Shown here one piece after another: positions 56,089-64,000 of a DNA stretch of 64,000 bases. The notes beneath the pieces were generated by a model, which did no database searches, was not told the origin of the DNA, and was given only the letters and a program-made list of their open reading frames with translations. The DNA comes from Clostridia bacterium (lineage in GTDB: Bacteria > Bacillota > Clostridia > TANB77 > CAG-508): NCBI GenBank assembly GCA_017625465.1, contig JAGAKS010000016.1, positions 62,001 to 126,000 of the forward strand. Reading direction: 5' to 3'. The translations under genes were made by a program, and so were the position numbers. Each line of letters opens with the position of its first letter. The first letter of the stretch is position 1.

Positions 56089-56299
56089 AAAAACCCCGCC
56101 TTAGCCGATATACCTTGAGAATTTTTATGGACCTGTACTCACACAGGTGGGTGCCTTCCTCAACACTCCTGGGTTTCTTACATAAATGCAAGCATACACG
56201 CCGTATCGAGAGTTCGGGCTCCCTTCTCCAAACTTGTAGGTTCTAAAAATTCTGCCTATACGTACTATGCAGGGAAATTTGATAACTTATTCAGTTGTT
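56089..56299 (-). ncRNA. ssrS: Probable 6S RNA
   Basis: A stand-alone RNA of about 210 bases with a strong promoter and a GGGGUUUUU end. The ends pair (CCCTGC at 56274-56269 with GCGGGG at 56099-56094) and a 10-pair long-range stem follows (56244-56253 with 56118-56127). Between them lies a large central open region with a small hairpin on the 3' side (ACCTGT/ACAGGT, 56131-56148) and a terminal arm. This rod with a central bubble and 3'-side hairpin is the 6S RNA layout, which mimics an open promoter and binds sigmaA RNA polymerase. Primary sequence recall is not exact, so another structured RNA is possible. Confidence 0.65.
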
Positions 56300-56305
56300 A
56301 ATATA

Positions 56306-56334
56306 ATTATAGCATATAGAATTTGGTTATGCAA
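56306..56334 (-). promoter_or_regulatory. Promoter of the 6S-like RNA
   Basis: Minus-strand -35 TTGCAT (56334-56329), 17-base spacer, -10 TATAAT (56311-56306). The transcript would begin near 56299. It lies directly after the stop of the radical SAM gene. Confidence 0.75.
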
Positions 56335-56336
56335 CT

Positions 56337-57218
56337 TTAAAAATTTGGTACATATTTAGTTTCATCTTCTTCTATCTCTTGCATATACCCATTTTTCAAG
56401 CTTAATCTATAAAAATAATTTTCTATTTCTTTATATTCTTCTTCACATAATTTTCTATTTACATCTTCTGTTTCGTTAGCTTTGTAACTTGGAAAATACT
56501 GTGCCATAACACTAACATAAGTATCTGTTCCTAAATTATCTCTAATCCATTTCAAAACTTTTTTACTATTTTGCAAATGATTTGGAAGAACTAAATGCCT
56601 AACTATCAAACCTTTTTGTATCATTCCATTATCATCAAAAACAGGATTTCCAACTTGTCTTTTCATTTCCTTAATAGCATTTTTTGCAATTTCAAAATAA
56701 TTATTCACATCAGACAAATTTTTTGAAAGTTCATCATAAGCATATTTTAAATCTGGCAAATATACATCTATATAGCCATCAAGCATTTTTAAAGTTTCTA
56801 AACTTTCATAACCACTTGTATTATATACTATTGGAATATTTAAGCCTTTATTTTTAGCAATATCTAAAGCCTCTACAATCATTGGCACGTAAGCAAAAGC
56901 CGTTACTAAATTTATATTATGTGCACCCTCTTCTTGTAATTTTAAAAATTCATTTGCTAAGTCTTGTATTGTAATTTCATATCCTGAAAATTCTTGACTT
57001 ATTTTATAGTTTTGACAAAATTTACAAGATAAATTGCAACCTGTAAAAAACACAGTTCCAGAACCATTCTTTCCACTAATACATGGTTCTTCATAATAAT
57101 GTAAATTACTAAGTGCTATTTTAATATTTTTTCCAGCTCTACATCTTCCAAGATGACCTTCGTTTCTATTTACTTTACACTCTCTTGGACATAGAGTACA
57201 TTTTTCTAAAATTTGCAT
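56337..57218 (-). CDS. Radical SAM protein, pyruvate formate-lyase-activating-enzyme-like (PflX type)
   Basis: A 293-residue radical SAM enzyme. The cluster-binding CNLSCKFC has cysteines 61, 65 and 68. N-terminal cysteines (CTLCPREC, about 7-14, and Cys26) are typical of the PflX-like group. ATG at 57218 is preceded by AAGGAT; a longer frame would overlap the FAD gene further. It overlaps that gene's end by 13 bases, so they are coupled. Its protein target is unknown in this group; no pyruvate formate-lyase is in the window. Confidence 0.85.
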   Translation of the reverse strand: MQILEKCTLCPRECKVNRNEGHLGRCRAGKNIKIALSNLHYYEEPCISGKNGSGTVFFTGCNLSCKFCQNYKISQEFSGYEITIQDLANEFLKLQEEGAHNINLVTAFAYVPMIVEALDIAKNKGLNIPIVYNTSGYESLETLKMLDGYIDVYLPDLKYAYDELSKNLSDVNNYFEIAKNAIKEMKRQVGNPVFDDNGMIQKGLIVRHLVLPNHLQNSKKVLKWIRDNLGTDTYVSVMAQYFPSYKANETEDVNRKLCEEEYKEIENYFYRLSLKNGYMQEIEEDETKYVPNF

Positions 57219-58633
57219 TGTAAAATCCTTGCCATTTGAACACCAGCGCATGATGCCATCATTAATCCTCTAGTCATTCCGCCGCCATCACCAATAGAAT
57301 ATAAACCTTTAACGCTACTTTCAAAATTATTATCTATTATTACTTTATTGCTGTAAAATTTTATTTCTGGAGCATATAATAAATTATCTGGATCTGCAAA
57401 GCCTTCTACTACTTTGTCTAACTCTCTAATAAATTGAAGTATATCTGTCATAGTTCTATAACCAATTGCAAAAGTAATATCTCCTGGCACTGCAGATTTT
57501 AAAGTTGGTACTACAGAATTTTCCTCTAAATCTTCTTCCCAAGTTCTCTTTCCTCTATAAATATCTCCAAGTCTTTGTACGATAACATTTCCCGCTCCAA
57601 GTTCATTTAAGTTTTTAGCAACGTTTCTACCATATTCAATAGGTTTTTTAAATGGATATGTAAAATTATGTGATACTAAAATTGCTAAATTAGTATTTGT
57701 ACTTTTAATATCTTTATATGAATGCCCATTAACTAATGCCATATCATTATCATAAACCTCTGAAGAAACAAATCCACTAGGATTTTGACAGAATGTTCTA
57801 ACTTTATCTTTAAATGGAAATGGTCTTGCTATAAATTTTCCTTCATACATATATTTATTTATTTTTTCCATTACTTTATCGCTAAGTTCATAACGAACTC
57901 CAATATCTACTGTACCAGCTTTTGTTTGAATATTATGTTTTTCACACATATTTGATAACCAGTTAGCACCTTTTCTACCAACAGCAGAAACTACATTGCT
58001 TGAATAAAATTCTTCTTTTTCACCAGTTTTGTTATTAAATGTTACTACACCTTTAACACAATTATCTTCTATAATTAAATCTTCAACTGTTGTTTCAAAT
58101 AAAAGATTTACACCATTTTCTTCTAAGTAAATTTCTATATTTTTATATAAGTCATGAGCTTTTTCTGTACCTAAATGTCTAATAGGTATATTAATTAAGT
58201 TTATGCCTTCTTTTTTTGCTTTATTATATATTTTCTCAATTTCTTCTTGATGCTCAACACCCTCTAAATGTTTATCGGCACCAAATTTTAAATATATTTC
58301 ATCTGTATAGTCAATAAGTTTTTTTGTTTCTTCTACACCTATATATTTATGTAATTCTCCACCAATATGTATATCATCATCTTTAGGGTTATATAGTGAA
58401 AGTTTGCCATCTGAAAAAGCACCAGCGCCTGAAAAACCACTTGTAATATTACAATAAGGTTTGCACTTTACACATTTTCCAGTTTTACTAATTGGACACA
58501 CTCTATTTTCAACTCTTTTACCTTGTTCAATAAGTAAAATGTTTTGCGCCTTATTTAATTTAATAAGCTCGTAAGCACAGAATATTCCACTAGGTCCCAT
58601 ACCTACAACAATTGCATCATAATTTTTACTCAT
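57206..58633 (-). CDS. FAD-dependent dehydrogenase (COG2509-like)
   Basis: A 475-residue flavoprotein. The dinucleotide-binding loop GMGPSG is at residues 11-16 and a second conserved ending GLYSIGDGGGMTRGLMMASC near 447-466 binds FAD. Cysteines at CPISKTGKCVKCKPYC (about 46-61) suggest a metal or cluster site near the flavin, as in this family. The reaction is not known. Start ATG with a weak ribosome binding site; coupled to the radical SAM gene. Confidence 0.85.
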   Translation of the reverse strand: MSKNYDAIVVGMGPSGIFCAYELIKLNKAQNILLIEQGKRVENRVCPISKTGKCVKCKPYCNITSGFSGAGAFSDGKLSLYNPKDDDIHIGGELHKYIGVEETKKLIDYTDEIYLKFGADKHLEGVEHQEEIEKIYNKAKKEGINLINIPIRHLGTEKAHDLYKNIEIYLEENGVNLLFETTVEDLIIEDNCVKGVVTFNNKTGEKEEFYSSNVVSAVGRKGANWLSNMCEKHNIQTKAGTVDIGVRYELSDKVMEKINKYMYEGKFIARPFPFKDKVRTFCQNPSGFVSSEVYDNDMALVNGHSYKDIKSTNTNLAILVSHNFTYPFKKPIEYGRNVAKNLNELGAGNVIVQRLGDIYRGKRTWEEDLEENSVVPTLKSAVPGDITFAIGYRTMTDILQFIRELDKVVEGFADPDNLLYAPEIKFYSNKVIIDNNFESSVKGLYSIGDGGGMTRGLMMASCAGVQMARILQCKF

Positions 58634-58721
58634 ATTTATTCCTCACTAAATAATTTTTTACATAGTCATTATATCTCATAAATAAAAAAAAGTCTAGTAG
58701 CTAAAAAGCAAATAAAACAAG

Positions 58722-58748
58722 AAAAACACCGTGGCCAGAGCCACGGTG
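58722..58748 (-). terminator. GC-rich terminator of the atypical 113-residue gene
   Basis: A perfect 9-pair GC-rich stem (58727-58735 with 58740-58748), CAGA loop, followed by UUUUUCUUGUUUU on the minus strand. Much more GC-rich than other terminators here. Confidence 0.85.
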
Positions 58749-58781
58749 CGCATCGTAGATTTTAGTTCCTCCAGAGCAAAA

Positions 58782-59123
58782 TTATTCCAGATCAAAAATC
58801 AGCAAGTTTTCCTCTAACTTTCCAGAAAACTCCTTATAATTGAGCTGAACAATACTTACCCAAGCCGTTGGAGCCGTTAACTCAACCTGTACAGTATAAA
58901 CCGTGTACACATCATACAGTCTAAAGCTCTTGATAGGTCTTGGAGAAACTTGTCCATCCGTCTTTTTGTACGATTCATCAGGTCTTGAACCTACTTTTTT
59001 CATTTCCTCGTACAATCTGCCAGTAACCAAGACCATTGTGCTTGAACCATTCTTAACTGAATTTAGCCGGTTAAATACCTCCAGCACATTGGAAACCTTT
59101 CTGAACTCTACATTTGCGTTCAT
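58782..59123 (-). CDS. Unknown 113-residue protein, compositionally atypical
   Basis: Begins MNANVEFRKVSNVLEVFNRL, soluble, with mixed helix and strand and no recognised motif. AGGAGGG lies just before the ATG at 59123. The gene has visibly higher GC than its neighbours, uses GGC, GCC and ACC-type codons and CGG for Arg19, and has its own promoter and GC-rich terminator. Together these indicate recent gain of a single-gene cassette. It may have a regulatory or phage-related role, but nothing in the sequence shows it. Confidence 0.6.
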   Translation of the reverse strand: MNANVEFRKVSNVLEVFNRLNSVKNGSSTMVLVTGRLYEEMKKVGSRPDESYKKTDGQVSPRPIKSFRLYDVYTVYTVQVELTAPTAWVSIVQLNYKEFSGKLEENLLIFDLE

Positions 59124-59158
59124 AATATCCCTCCTTAAGAGTGTTTTTTTACTCTTAT

Positions 59159-59187
59159 AGTATAGCACATCTTTCCATCTATTTCAA
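59159..59187 (-). promoter_or_regulatory. Promoter of the atypical 113-residue gene
   Basis: Minus-strand -35 TTGAAA (59187-59182), 17-base spacer, -10 TATACT (59164-59159). It overlaps the end of the HIT gene. A short leader hairpin (AAGAGT/ACTCTT) follows. Confidence 0.65.
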
Positions 59188-59568
59188 TAATTCAAACACT
59201 TTTGCAACATTTTCCTTTGCTTCTTCATTAACTGCTGGTTCTAATTTATCATTTTTATATCTTGGAATTAAATGCATGTGATAATGCTTCACTTCTTGAC
59301 CCAACTCATTATTTTGCATTCTTGTTAAACCTTCTGCAGCTAATTTTTCTTTAAATTTAGGATACAATTCTTTAATAACTTCATCAATTTCTCTTAAAAG
59401 TTCTGGCTCCATATCCATTAAATTAGTATAATGTTTTTTAGGAATAATTAAACTATGTCCCTTAGCTACTGGTCCTATATCCATAAAAACTTTTATATTA
59501 TCATTTTCATAAATAGTATAACTTGGAATATCTCCTTTTACAATTTTACAAAAAATACAATCTTCCAT
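59179..59568 (-). CDS. HIT family nucleotide-binding protein (HinT-like)
   Basis: A 129-residue protein. The histidine triad HYHMH is at residues 95-99 in the context HYHMHLIPRY, and the N-terminal CIFCKIVKGDIPS is typical. HinT enzymes hydrolyse nucleoside phosphoramidates. The ATG at 59568 is chosen because GGGAGA lies 9 bases upstream. It diverges from pepV. Confidence 0.94.
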   Translation of the reverse strand: MEDCIFCKIVKGDIPSYTIYENDNIKVFMDIGPVAKGHSLIIPKKHYTNLMDMEPELLREIDEVIKELYPKFKEKLAAEGLTRMQNNELGQEVKHYHMHLIPRYKNDKLEPAVNEEAKENVAKVFELLK

Positions 59569-59636
59569 TATTATATCTCCCTTCAATAATTTTAAATTAT
59601 TTATATCATATTATTCTATATAATTCAAATGCTTAG

Positions 59637-59665
59637 TTGACTTTTTTTAGTATATAATATTTAAT
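59637..59665 (+). promoter_or_regulatory. Probable promoter of the PepV-like gene
   Basis: Plus-strand -35 TTGACT (59637-59642), 17-base spacer, -10 TTTAAT (59660-59665). Another TATAAT nearby has the wrong spacing. AAGGAGG precedes the ATG. Confidence 0.5.
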
Positions 59666-59695
59666 ATATTCATATTCTAACTTAAGGAGGATTTT

Positions 59696-61096
59696 ATGTT
59701 TAAAGAATTTGTCAATAAAAATAAAGATATTATTATAGATACTGTATCAAATCTTATAAAATTTAATAGTGTCTCTATTGAAACTGCTGATACATCAATG
59801 CCATTTGGAAAAGAATGTAAAGAGGCACTAGAATACACACTTAATTTAGCTGAGAATATGGGATTTAGAACTAAAAACATTGATGGTTATTGTGGCTATG
59901 TTGAATTTGGTGAAGGTGATGAATTAGTTGGAATAATTGGACACTTAGATGTTGTGCCAGCTGACATTAAAGATGGCTGGACTTCTTCTCCTTTTGAAGC
60001 TACAATAAGAGATAACAAACTTTATGGTCGAGGTTCAATTGATGATAAAGGTCCAGTTGTTAGTGCACTATATGCCATGAAAGCAGTAGCTGAAAATTGC
60101 AAAATTAATAAAAGAGTTAGACTTATTTTAGGCTTAAACGAAGAAAAAGCTTGGAAATGCATAGAAAGATATAAACAAACCGAAGAAATTCCTACTATTG
60201 CTTTTTCACCAGATGCTAATTTTCCAGCTATCTATGCTGAAAAAGGTATTTTATCTATTTCCTTAAAAAATGATTTTTCTTTAGATAATTTTGAAATTAT
60301 AGAAACAGATTGTAAAAACAATGCTATAAATGTTGTTCCAAAATATGCGTCTATCACACTAAAATATACTGGAAATAACACAATGCCTAAATTTCAAGAA
60401 AGTGAAAACATAGTTATAGAAAACTTAGATAATTCTACAATAAAAATTGTTTCAACAGGAATTGCAAGCCATGCTGCTCACCCTGAACTTGGTAAAAATG
60501 CTATTTACAACTTAGTAAACTATTTACTTAAATATTTTAAAAACGAATATTTACAAACATTGCTACACTTAGGTATTTTTGAAATTGAGAGTCCAGAATT
60601 TTTATCTAGAAAAGATATTGGCTATGCCACAGAATTTGAAGAAACCTCTGTTATACAAGATGAAAGTGGAATACTTACATCAAATATTGCAAGCTTTGAT
60701 TATGAAAATGGAAAACTTACAATAAAAATTAATCTTCGTGTGCCTGTAAAAACAAAATTAGATGATATTATTTTACAGTACAAAAGATTAGCTAATATTT
60801 TTGAAGACGTAGAAGTTATAGCTTTTTCAAGACAAGAACCTTTATATATTGAAAAAGACAGTTTTTTAGTTACTAAATTAGTTGATATTTTTAACAAAGC
60901 TACTTGTTCAAAAAGAGAACCAATTGCTATTGGTGGTGGAACTTATGCAAGAGCCTTTCCAAATTGTATAGCTTATGGTCCAACAATGCCAAATAAACAA
61001 GATATGTGTCATCAAGTAGACGAATATATTGAATTAGACTCACTTTTCTTATCAACAGAAATATATGCAGAAGCAATTTATGAACTTGCTAAATAG
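59696..61096 (+). CDS. PepV-type dipeptidase (M20 family)
   Basis: A 466-residue cytoplasmic zinc dipeptidase. HLDVVP (His83) and GSIDDKGP (Asp117) are metal-binding segments, followed by LGLNEEKAW with the catalytic Glu, and a C-terminal His in DMCHQVDEY. Substrate range is usually broad dipeptides with a free amino end. Single-gene unit on the plus strand. Confidence 0.92.
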   Translation: MFKEFVNKNKDIIIDTVSNLIKFNSVSIETADTSMPFGKECKEALEYTLNLAENMGFRTKNIDGYCGYVEFGEGDELVGIIGHLDVVPADIKDGWTSSPFEATIRDNKLYGRGSIDDKGPVVSALYAMKAVAENCKINKRVRLILGLNEEKAWKCIERYKQTEEIPTIAFSPDANFPAIYAEKGILSISLKNDFSLDNFEIIETDCKNNAINVVPKYASITLKYTGNNTMPKFQESENIVIENLDNSTIKIVSTGIASHAAHPELGKNAIYNLVNYLLKYFKNEYLQTLLHLGIFEIESPEFLSRKDIGYATEFEETSVIQDESGILTSNIASFDYENGKLTIKINLRVPVKTKLDDIILQYKRLANIFEDVEVIAFSRQEPLYIEKDSFLVTKLVDIFNKATCSKREPIAIGGGTYARAFPNCIAYGPTMPNKQDMCHQVDEYIELDSLFLSTEIYAEAIYELAK

Positions 61097-61110
61097 ATTT
61101 TAGAATAATA

Positions 61111-61156
61111 AAAAAGCCAGAATTGTTAAACATTATTTAATAATTCTGGTTTTTTA
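61111..61156. terminator. Terminator between pepV and hisS
   Basis: AAAAAGCCAGAATT (61111-61124) pairs with AATTCTGGTTTTT (from 61143), with one G-U pair in the plus-strand RNA and a U run following. It mainly serves the dipeptidase gene and may also stop hisS. Confidence 0.7.
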
Positions 61157-61170
61157 TATAAATACTTTAA

Positions 61171-62430
61171 TTAGTTATTTTTTAAAATTTCTATAATTGC
61201 ATCAGTATCAAGCGCACTTTCTGTTTCAACACCTGTTGACATATTTTTTACTTTAACTGTTCCAGACTCTAATTCGTTTTCACCAATTACAATTACATTT
61301 TTGCAATTTAATTTGTCGGCATACTTAAATTGTGCTTTGAAACTTCTTTCCATTATATCTTTTTCAACATAAAATCCTGCTTTTCTTAAAGTTTCAGCAA
61401 CTTCAATCGCTTTTATATTTTCCTTTTCTCCACAAGAAACTATGTATAAGTCTGGTACATTTTCTTTAACTTCTTCATTATTTGTTGCTTCAAATAATTC
61501 CATAACTCTTTCAACACCTGTTGCAAATCCAACTGCTGGAGTAGGAGCACCACCAAATTCTTCAACTAATCCATCATATCTTCCACCACCTAGAGCTGTA
61601 AGTCCTGTTTTTTCATCAACAAATTCAAACACTGTTTTTGTATAATAATCTAATCCTCTAACAATAGAACTATCAATTTCAAAATCAACATTTGCAGCTT
61701 TTAAAGCTGTCTTAACATTTTCAAAGTGTTCTTTACACTCCTCGCACAAGTAATCTATCATCATTGGAGCACCAACATTTAATTCTTTACATCTTTTTTC
61801 TTTGCAATCAAGAATTCTCATTGGATTTTTTTCAAATCTTGTTTTACAAGTATCACAATAACTATCTAAATTTTTTCCAATAAATTCTCTTAATTTCTTT
61901 TGATATTCTCCTCTACATTTTGGGCAACCAATACTATTTATATTCAATTTTATATTTGGAATATTTAATGCATCAAATAAACTTTTTGCCATTAAAATTG
62001 TATCTACATCTGCTAAATAGCTACTAGAACCAATAAGTTCTGCTCCTATTTGGTGAAATTCTCTAAGTCTTCCTTTTTGAACATTTTCATATCTGTACAT
62101 ACTCATATTGTAATATAATTTTATTGGACTTGGTTTGCTTGACATACCATTTTCTAAATACGCTCTTACTGCTCCTGCAGTTCCTTCTGGTCTTAGAGTT
62201 ATACTTCTTCCACCTTTATCATCAAAAGTGTACATTTCTTTTTGTACAACATCTGTTGTTTCTCCAACACCTCTTTGAAATAATTCTGTATATTCAAAAA
62301 CTGGAACTCTAATTTCTTTAAATCCATAATTTTCTAAAACTTTTGCAAGTTTTCTTTCAACGTATTGCCATTTATAACTTTCATCAGGTAACAAATCTCT
62401 TGTCCCCTTTGGTTTTTGTATCATTTCCAT
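61171..62430 (-). CDS. hisS: Histidyl-tRNA synthetase
   Basis: A 419-residue class II synthetase. KGTRDLLPDESYKWQYVE at the start, motif 2 (MYRYENVQKGRLREFHQIGAEL, with part given here) near residues 115-130 and the His-specific GRYDGLVEEFGG and RGLDYYTKTVFEF are present. Four cysteine pairs near 170-230 (CPKC, CDTC, CKEKRC, CEEC) suggest an extra zinc-binding insert, known in some HisS. No T-box leader can fit in the 23 bases upstream. Confidence 0.95.
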   Translation of the reverse strand: MEMIQKPKGTRDLLPDESYKWQYVERKLAKVLENYGFKEIRVPVFEYTELFQRGVGETTDVVQKEMYTFDDKGGRSITLRPEGTAGAVRAYLENGMSSKPSPIKLYYNMSMYRYENVQKGRLREFHQIGAELIGSSSYLADVDTILMAKSLFDALNIPNIKLNINSIGCPKCRGEYQKKLREFIGKNLDSYCDTCKTRFEKNPMRILDCKEKRCKELNVGAPMMIDYLCEECKEHFENVKTALKAANVDFEIDSSIVRGLDYYTKTVFEFVDEKTGLTALGGGRYDGLVEEFGGAPTPAVGFATGVERVMELFEATNNEEVKENVPDLYIVSCGEKENIKAIEVAETLRKAGFYVEKDIMERSFKAQFKYADKLNCKNVIVIGENELESGTVKVKNMSTGVETESALDTDAIIEILKNN

Positions 62431-62453
62431 AACTATTATCCTTTCAATTTAAA

Positions 62454-63101
62454 CTAAAAATCTTTTGCCTTTAATTCAATATATATATTTCTTTCATCTT
62501 GAATCATAGTAGTTTTTCCATGACCTGGATATACTATAGTTTCATCTGGAAGTGTCATAAGTCTATTGGTAATAGAATCCATAATTTCTACAAAATTTCC
62601 AGTAGGCAAATCTGTTCTACCCCAAGTACCTGAAAACATTGTATCTCCAGAAAAAACTAGTCTTTCTTTTTCACAATATAGTGATAAGCCACCTTTTGTA
62701 TGTCCTGGTGTACTTAATACTTTAAACTCTAAATCTCCAACATGAATTAAGTCATTATCATCTACCCTAGAATCAGCTTCAAGTTCTGGATTTTGCATAT
62801 TTATATAATACGCTAAACTTATTTCTTCATTATACAAACCTTCACTATCAGCTCTACTTACTAGAATTTTTCCACCTTTTAATTCTTTTAATTTACTTAT
62901 ACCGCCGATATGGTCGGCGTGGCAGTGAGTAAGAAAAATATATTTTAGTTTAGCATTTAATATATCTAAAGCTTCAGCTATTTTTTCAGGTTCGCCACCT
63001 GGATCAACAACCATAGCTTCTTTGCTCACTTCATCACATACAACATAACAGTTTGTAAGTAAATCTTGTGTTGTTTTTACTTGTAATCTTTTTAATATCA
63101 T
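62454..63101 (-). CDS. Metallo-beta-lactamase-fold hydrolase (glyoxalase II-like)
   Basis: A 215-residue protein with the metal-binding motif HCHADHIGG at residues 59-67, a later His in STPGHTKGGL and Asp in FSGDTMFSGTWGRTD. The last motif is typical of the small glyoxalase II-like group found beside relA and hisS in Clostridia. The substrate is not established; thioesters are likely. Confidence 0.88.
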   Translation of the reverse strand: MILKRLQVKTTQDLLTNCYVVCDEVSKEAMVVDPGGEPEKIAEALDILNAKLKYIFLTHCHADHIGGISKLKELKGGKILVSRADSEGLYNEEISLAYYINMQNPELEADSRVDDNDLIHVGDLEFKVLSTPGHTKGGLSLYCEKERLVFSGDTMFSGTWGRTDLPTGNFVEIMDSITNRLMTLPDETIVYPGHGKTTMIQDERNIYIELKAKDF

Positions 63102-63106
63102 TTGTA

Positions 63107-64000
63107 CTACCCTCTTTTTCTATTAACTTCGTATACGCTTTCTACGTTTCTAAATTGGTTAACTAACCTATTAAGTTCAGAAATATTTTCAACTTCCACC
63201 ATAACATTTATTATTGCAATATTGGTTTTTGTTGTTCTAGTATTTACACCCATAAGTTTTGCTTTTGAATTATCTAATTGCTTAATAATATCTCTTAAAA
63301 GTCCTGATCTATCATTTGCCAAAATCTCTATTTCTACACTATATGAGCCTTTAATATCATCATACCAATATACATCTATCATTCTATTTTCTTCTGAAAA
63401 TAAATCATTTATATTTGAACAATCAGTACGATGGACTGAAACGCCTCTTCCCTTAGTAATATATCCTATAATCTCATCTCCTGGAAGTGGATTACAGCAT
63501 TTAGAAAGTTTTACTAAACAATTATCTATTCCTTTAACTACAACACCTGTTTTTGATGGTTTTACTCTAACAGGTTTTGTATTAGCAAGTTCTTCAATTT
63601 TCTTGTCTAAATCCTCTTCTTCATGTTCTTTTCTGTATTCATCTAATAATTTAGCAACTACTTTGTTAACTGATAAAGCTCCAAATCCAACACTAGCATA
63701 CATATCATCCAAATTGTTGAATTTATATCTTTCCTTAGCAACTTCAAGCCATTCATCTCTCATAAGTTCATTATATTTCATGCCAAGTTTTTTAATTTCT
63801 CTATCAATTATATCTTTACCTTTTTCAATATTATCAGCTCTTTCAGCTTTTTTATACCATTGATTTATTCTACTTTTAGCACTTGAACTCTTTACAAATT
63901 TTAGCCAATCACGACTTGGTCCTTTTGATTGGTCTGAAGTAATTATATCAACAATATCACCACTTTCAAGAGGTGTAATGATTGGCATCATTTTATTGTT
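63107..64000 (-). CDS. relA: Bifunctional (p)ppGpp synthetase/hydrolase RelA/SpoT, C-terminal part
   Basis: The last 298 codons are present; the gene runs off the right end in frame. It shows the end of the TGS domain (ITPLESGDIVDIITSDQS), a helical domain, the RIS zinc-finger-type region (LSKCCNPLPGDEIIGYITKG, VHRTDC) and a final ACT domain (DRSGLLRDIIKQLDNSKAKL). The catalytic domains are outside the window. These regulatory domains sense stalled ribosomes. The MBL-fold gene begins 5 bases after its stop. Confidence 0.95.
   Translation of the reverse strand, partial: NNKMMPIITPLESGDIVDIITSDQSKGPSRDWLKFVKSSSAKSRINQWYKKAERADNIEKGKDIIDREIKKLGMKYNELMRDEWLEVAKERYKFNNLDDMYASVGFGALSVNKVVAKLLDEYRKEHEEEDLDKKIEELANTKPVRVKPSKTGVVVKGIDNCLVKLSKCCNPLPGDEIIGYITKGRGVSVHRTDCSNINDLFSEENRMIDVYWYDDIKGSYSVEIEILANDRSGLLRDIIKQLDNSKAKLMGVNTRTTKTNIAIINVMVEVENISELNRLVNQFRNVESVYEVNRKRG

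Overview
The window is about 64 kb of AT-rich DNA (roughly 30% GC by eye) from a Gram-positive, spore-forming, probably strictly anaerobic Clostridia-type bacterium. The complete spoIIIAA-AH locus, clpP-clpX-tig, rubrerythrin with a PerR-like regulator, VanW and LytR-CpsA-Psr cell-wall proteins, and strong GGAGG ribosome binding sites all point that way. Species cannot be named. Almost all genes lie on the minus strand. The plus-strand genes are a pfkB-purE-purC-purH run, a PepV-type dipeptidase and one small-RNA/peptide locus.

Layout. 1-5.7 kb: end of a nadD-like gene, tmk, metG, two unknown genes, glmM. 5.8-10.5 kb: the spoIIIA operon (feeding channel between mother cell and forespore). 10.6-18.1 kb: ECF sigma factor with a beta-propeller membrane partner, a MacAB-like export system, an LCP ligase. 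18.2-24.7 kb: purA, a 37-residue gene with a near-perfect promoter, a ZIP transporter, a GldAFG-type ABC system, trmB. 24.7-31.7 kb: VanW protein, phosphodiester glycosidase, a second ECF sigma/membrane-partner pair, orphans. 31.8-33.1 kb: a highly structured RNA carrying a 37-codon membrane peptide, tRNA-Leu(CAA), and a compositionally foreign acetyltransferase. 33.2-41.7 kb: clpX, clpP, tig, pfkA, membrane protein, rubrerythrin, PerR-like regulator, HD hydrolase. 41.8-52.1 kb: purine biosynthesis as two converging operons sharing one terminator (purE-C-H rightward, purM-L-B leftward). 52.3-56.3 kb: a prepilin-like leucine-rich-repeat protein, palindromic operators, and a probable 6S RNA. 56.3-64 kb: radical SAM and FAD enzymes, a foreign-looking small gene, HIT protein, pepV, hisS, a metallo-beta-lactamase-fold hydrolase and the 3' part of relA.

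Main discovery. Four genes (spoIIIAF, spoIIIAA, the ZIP transporter twice, and the prepilin-like LRR gene) are interrupted by five +1 frameshifts. At all five, the zero-frame codon at the break is CGG, and skipping its C restores the protein with a glycine (GGN) at a conserved or functionally required position: the Walker A glycine of SpoIIIAA, the prepilin-peptidase glycine, two ZIP glycines and a SpoIIIAF glycine. In a manual scan of coding-strand CGG in every other native gene, none was in frame; the only in-frame CGG arginine codons found (four) lie in two small genes whose composition differs from their neighbours. This suggests a CGG-triggered +1 frameshift or quadruplet CGGN decoding as glycine, in a genome that has otherwise lost CGG. 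A systematic sequence artefact is the main alternative.
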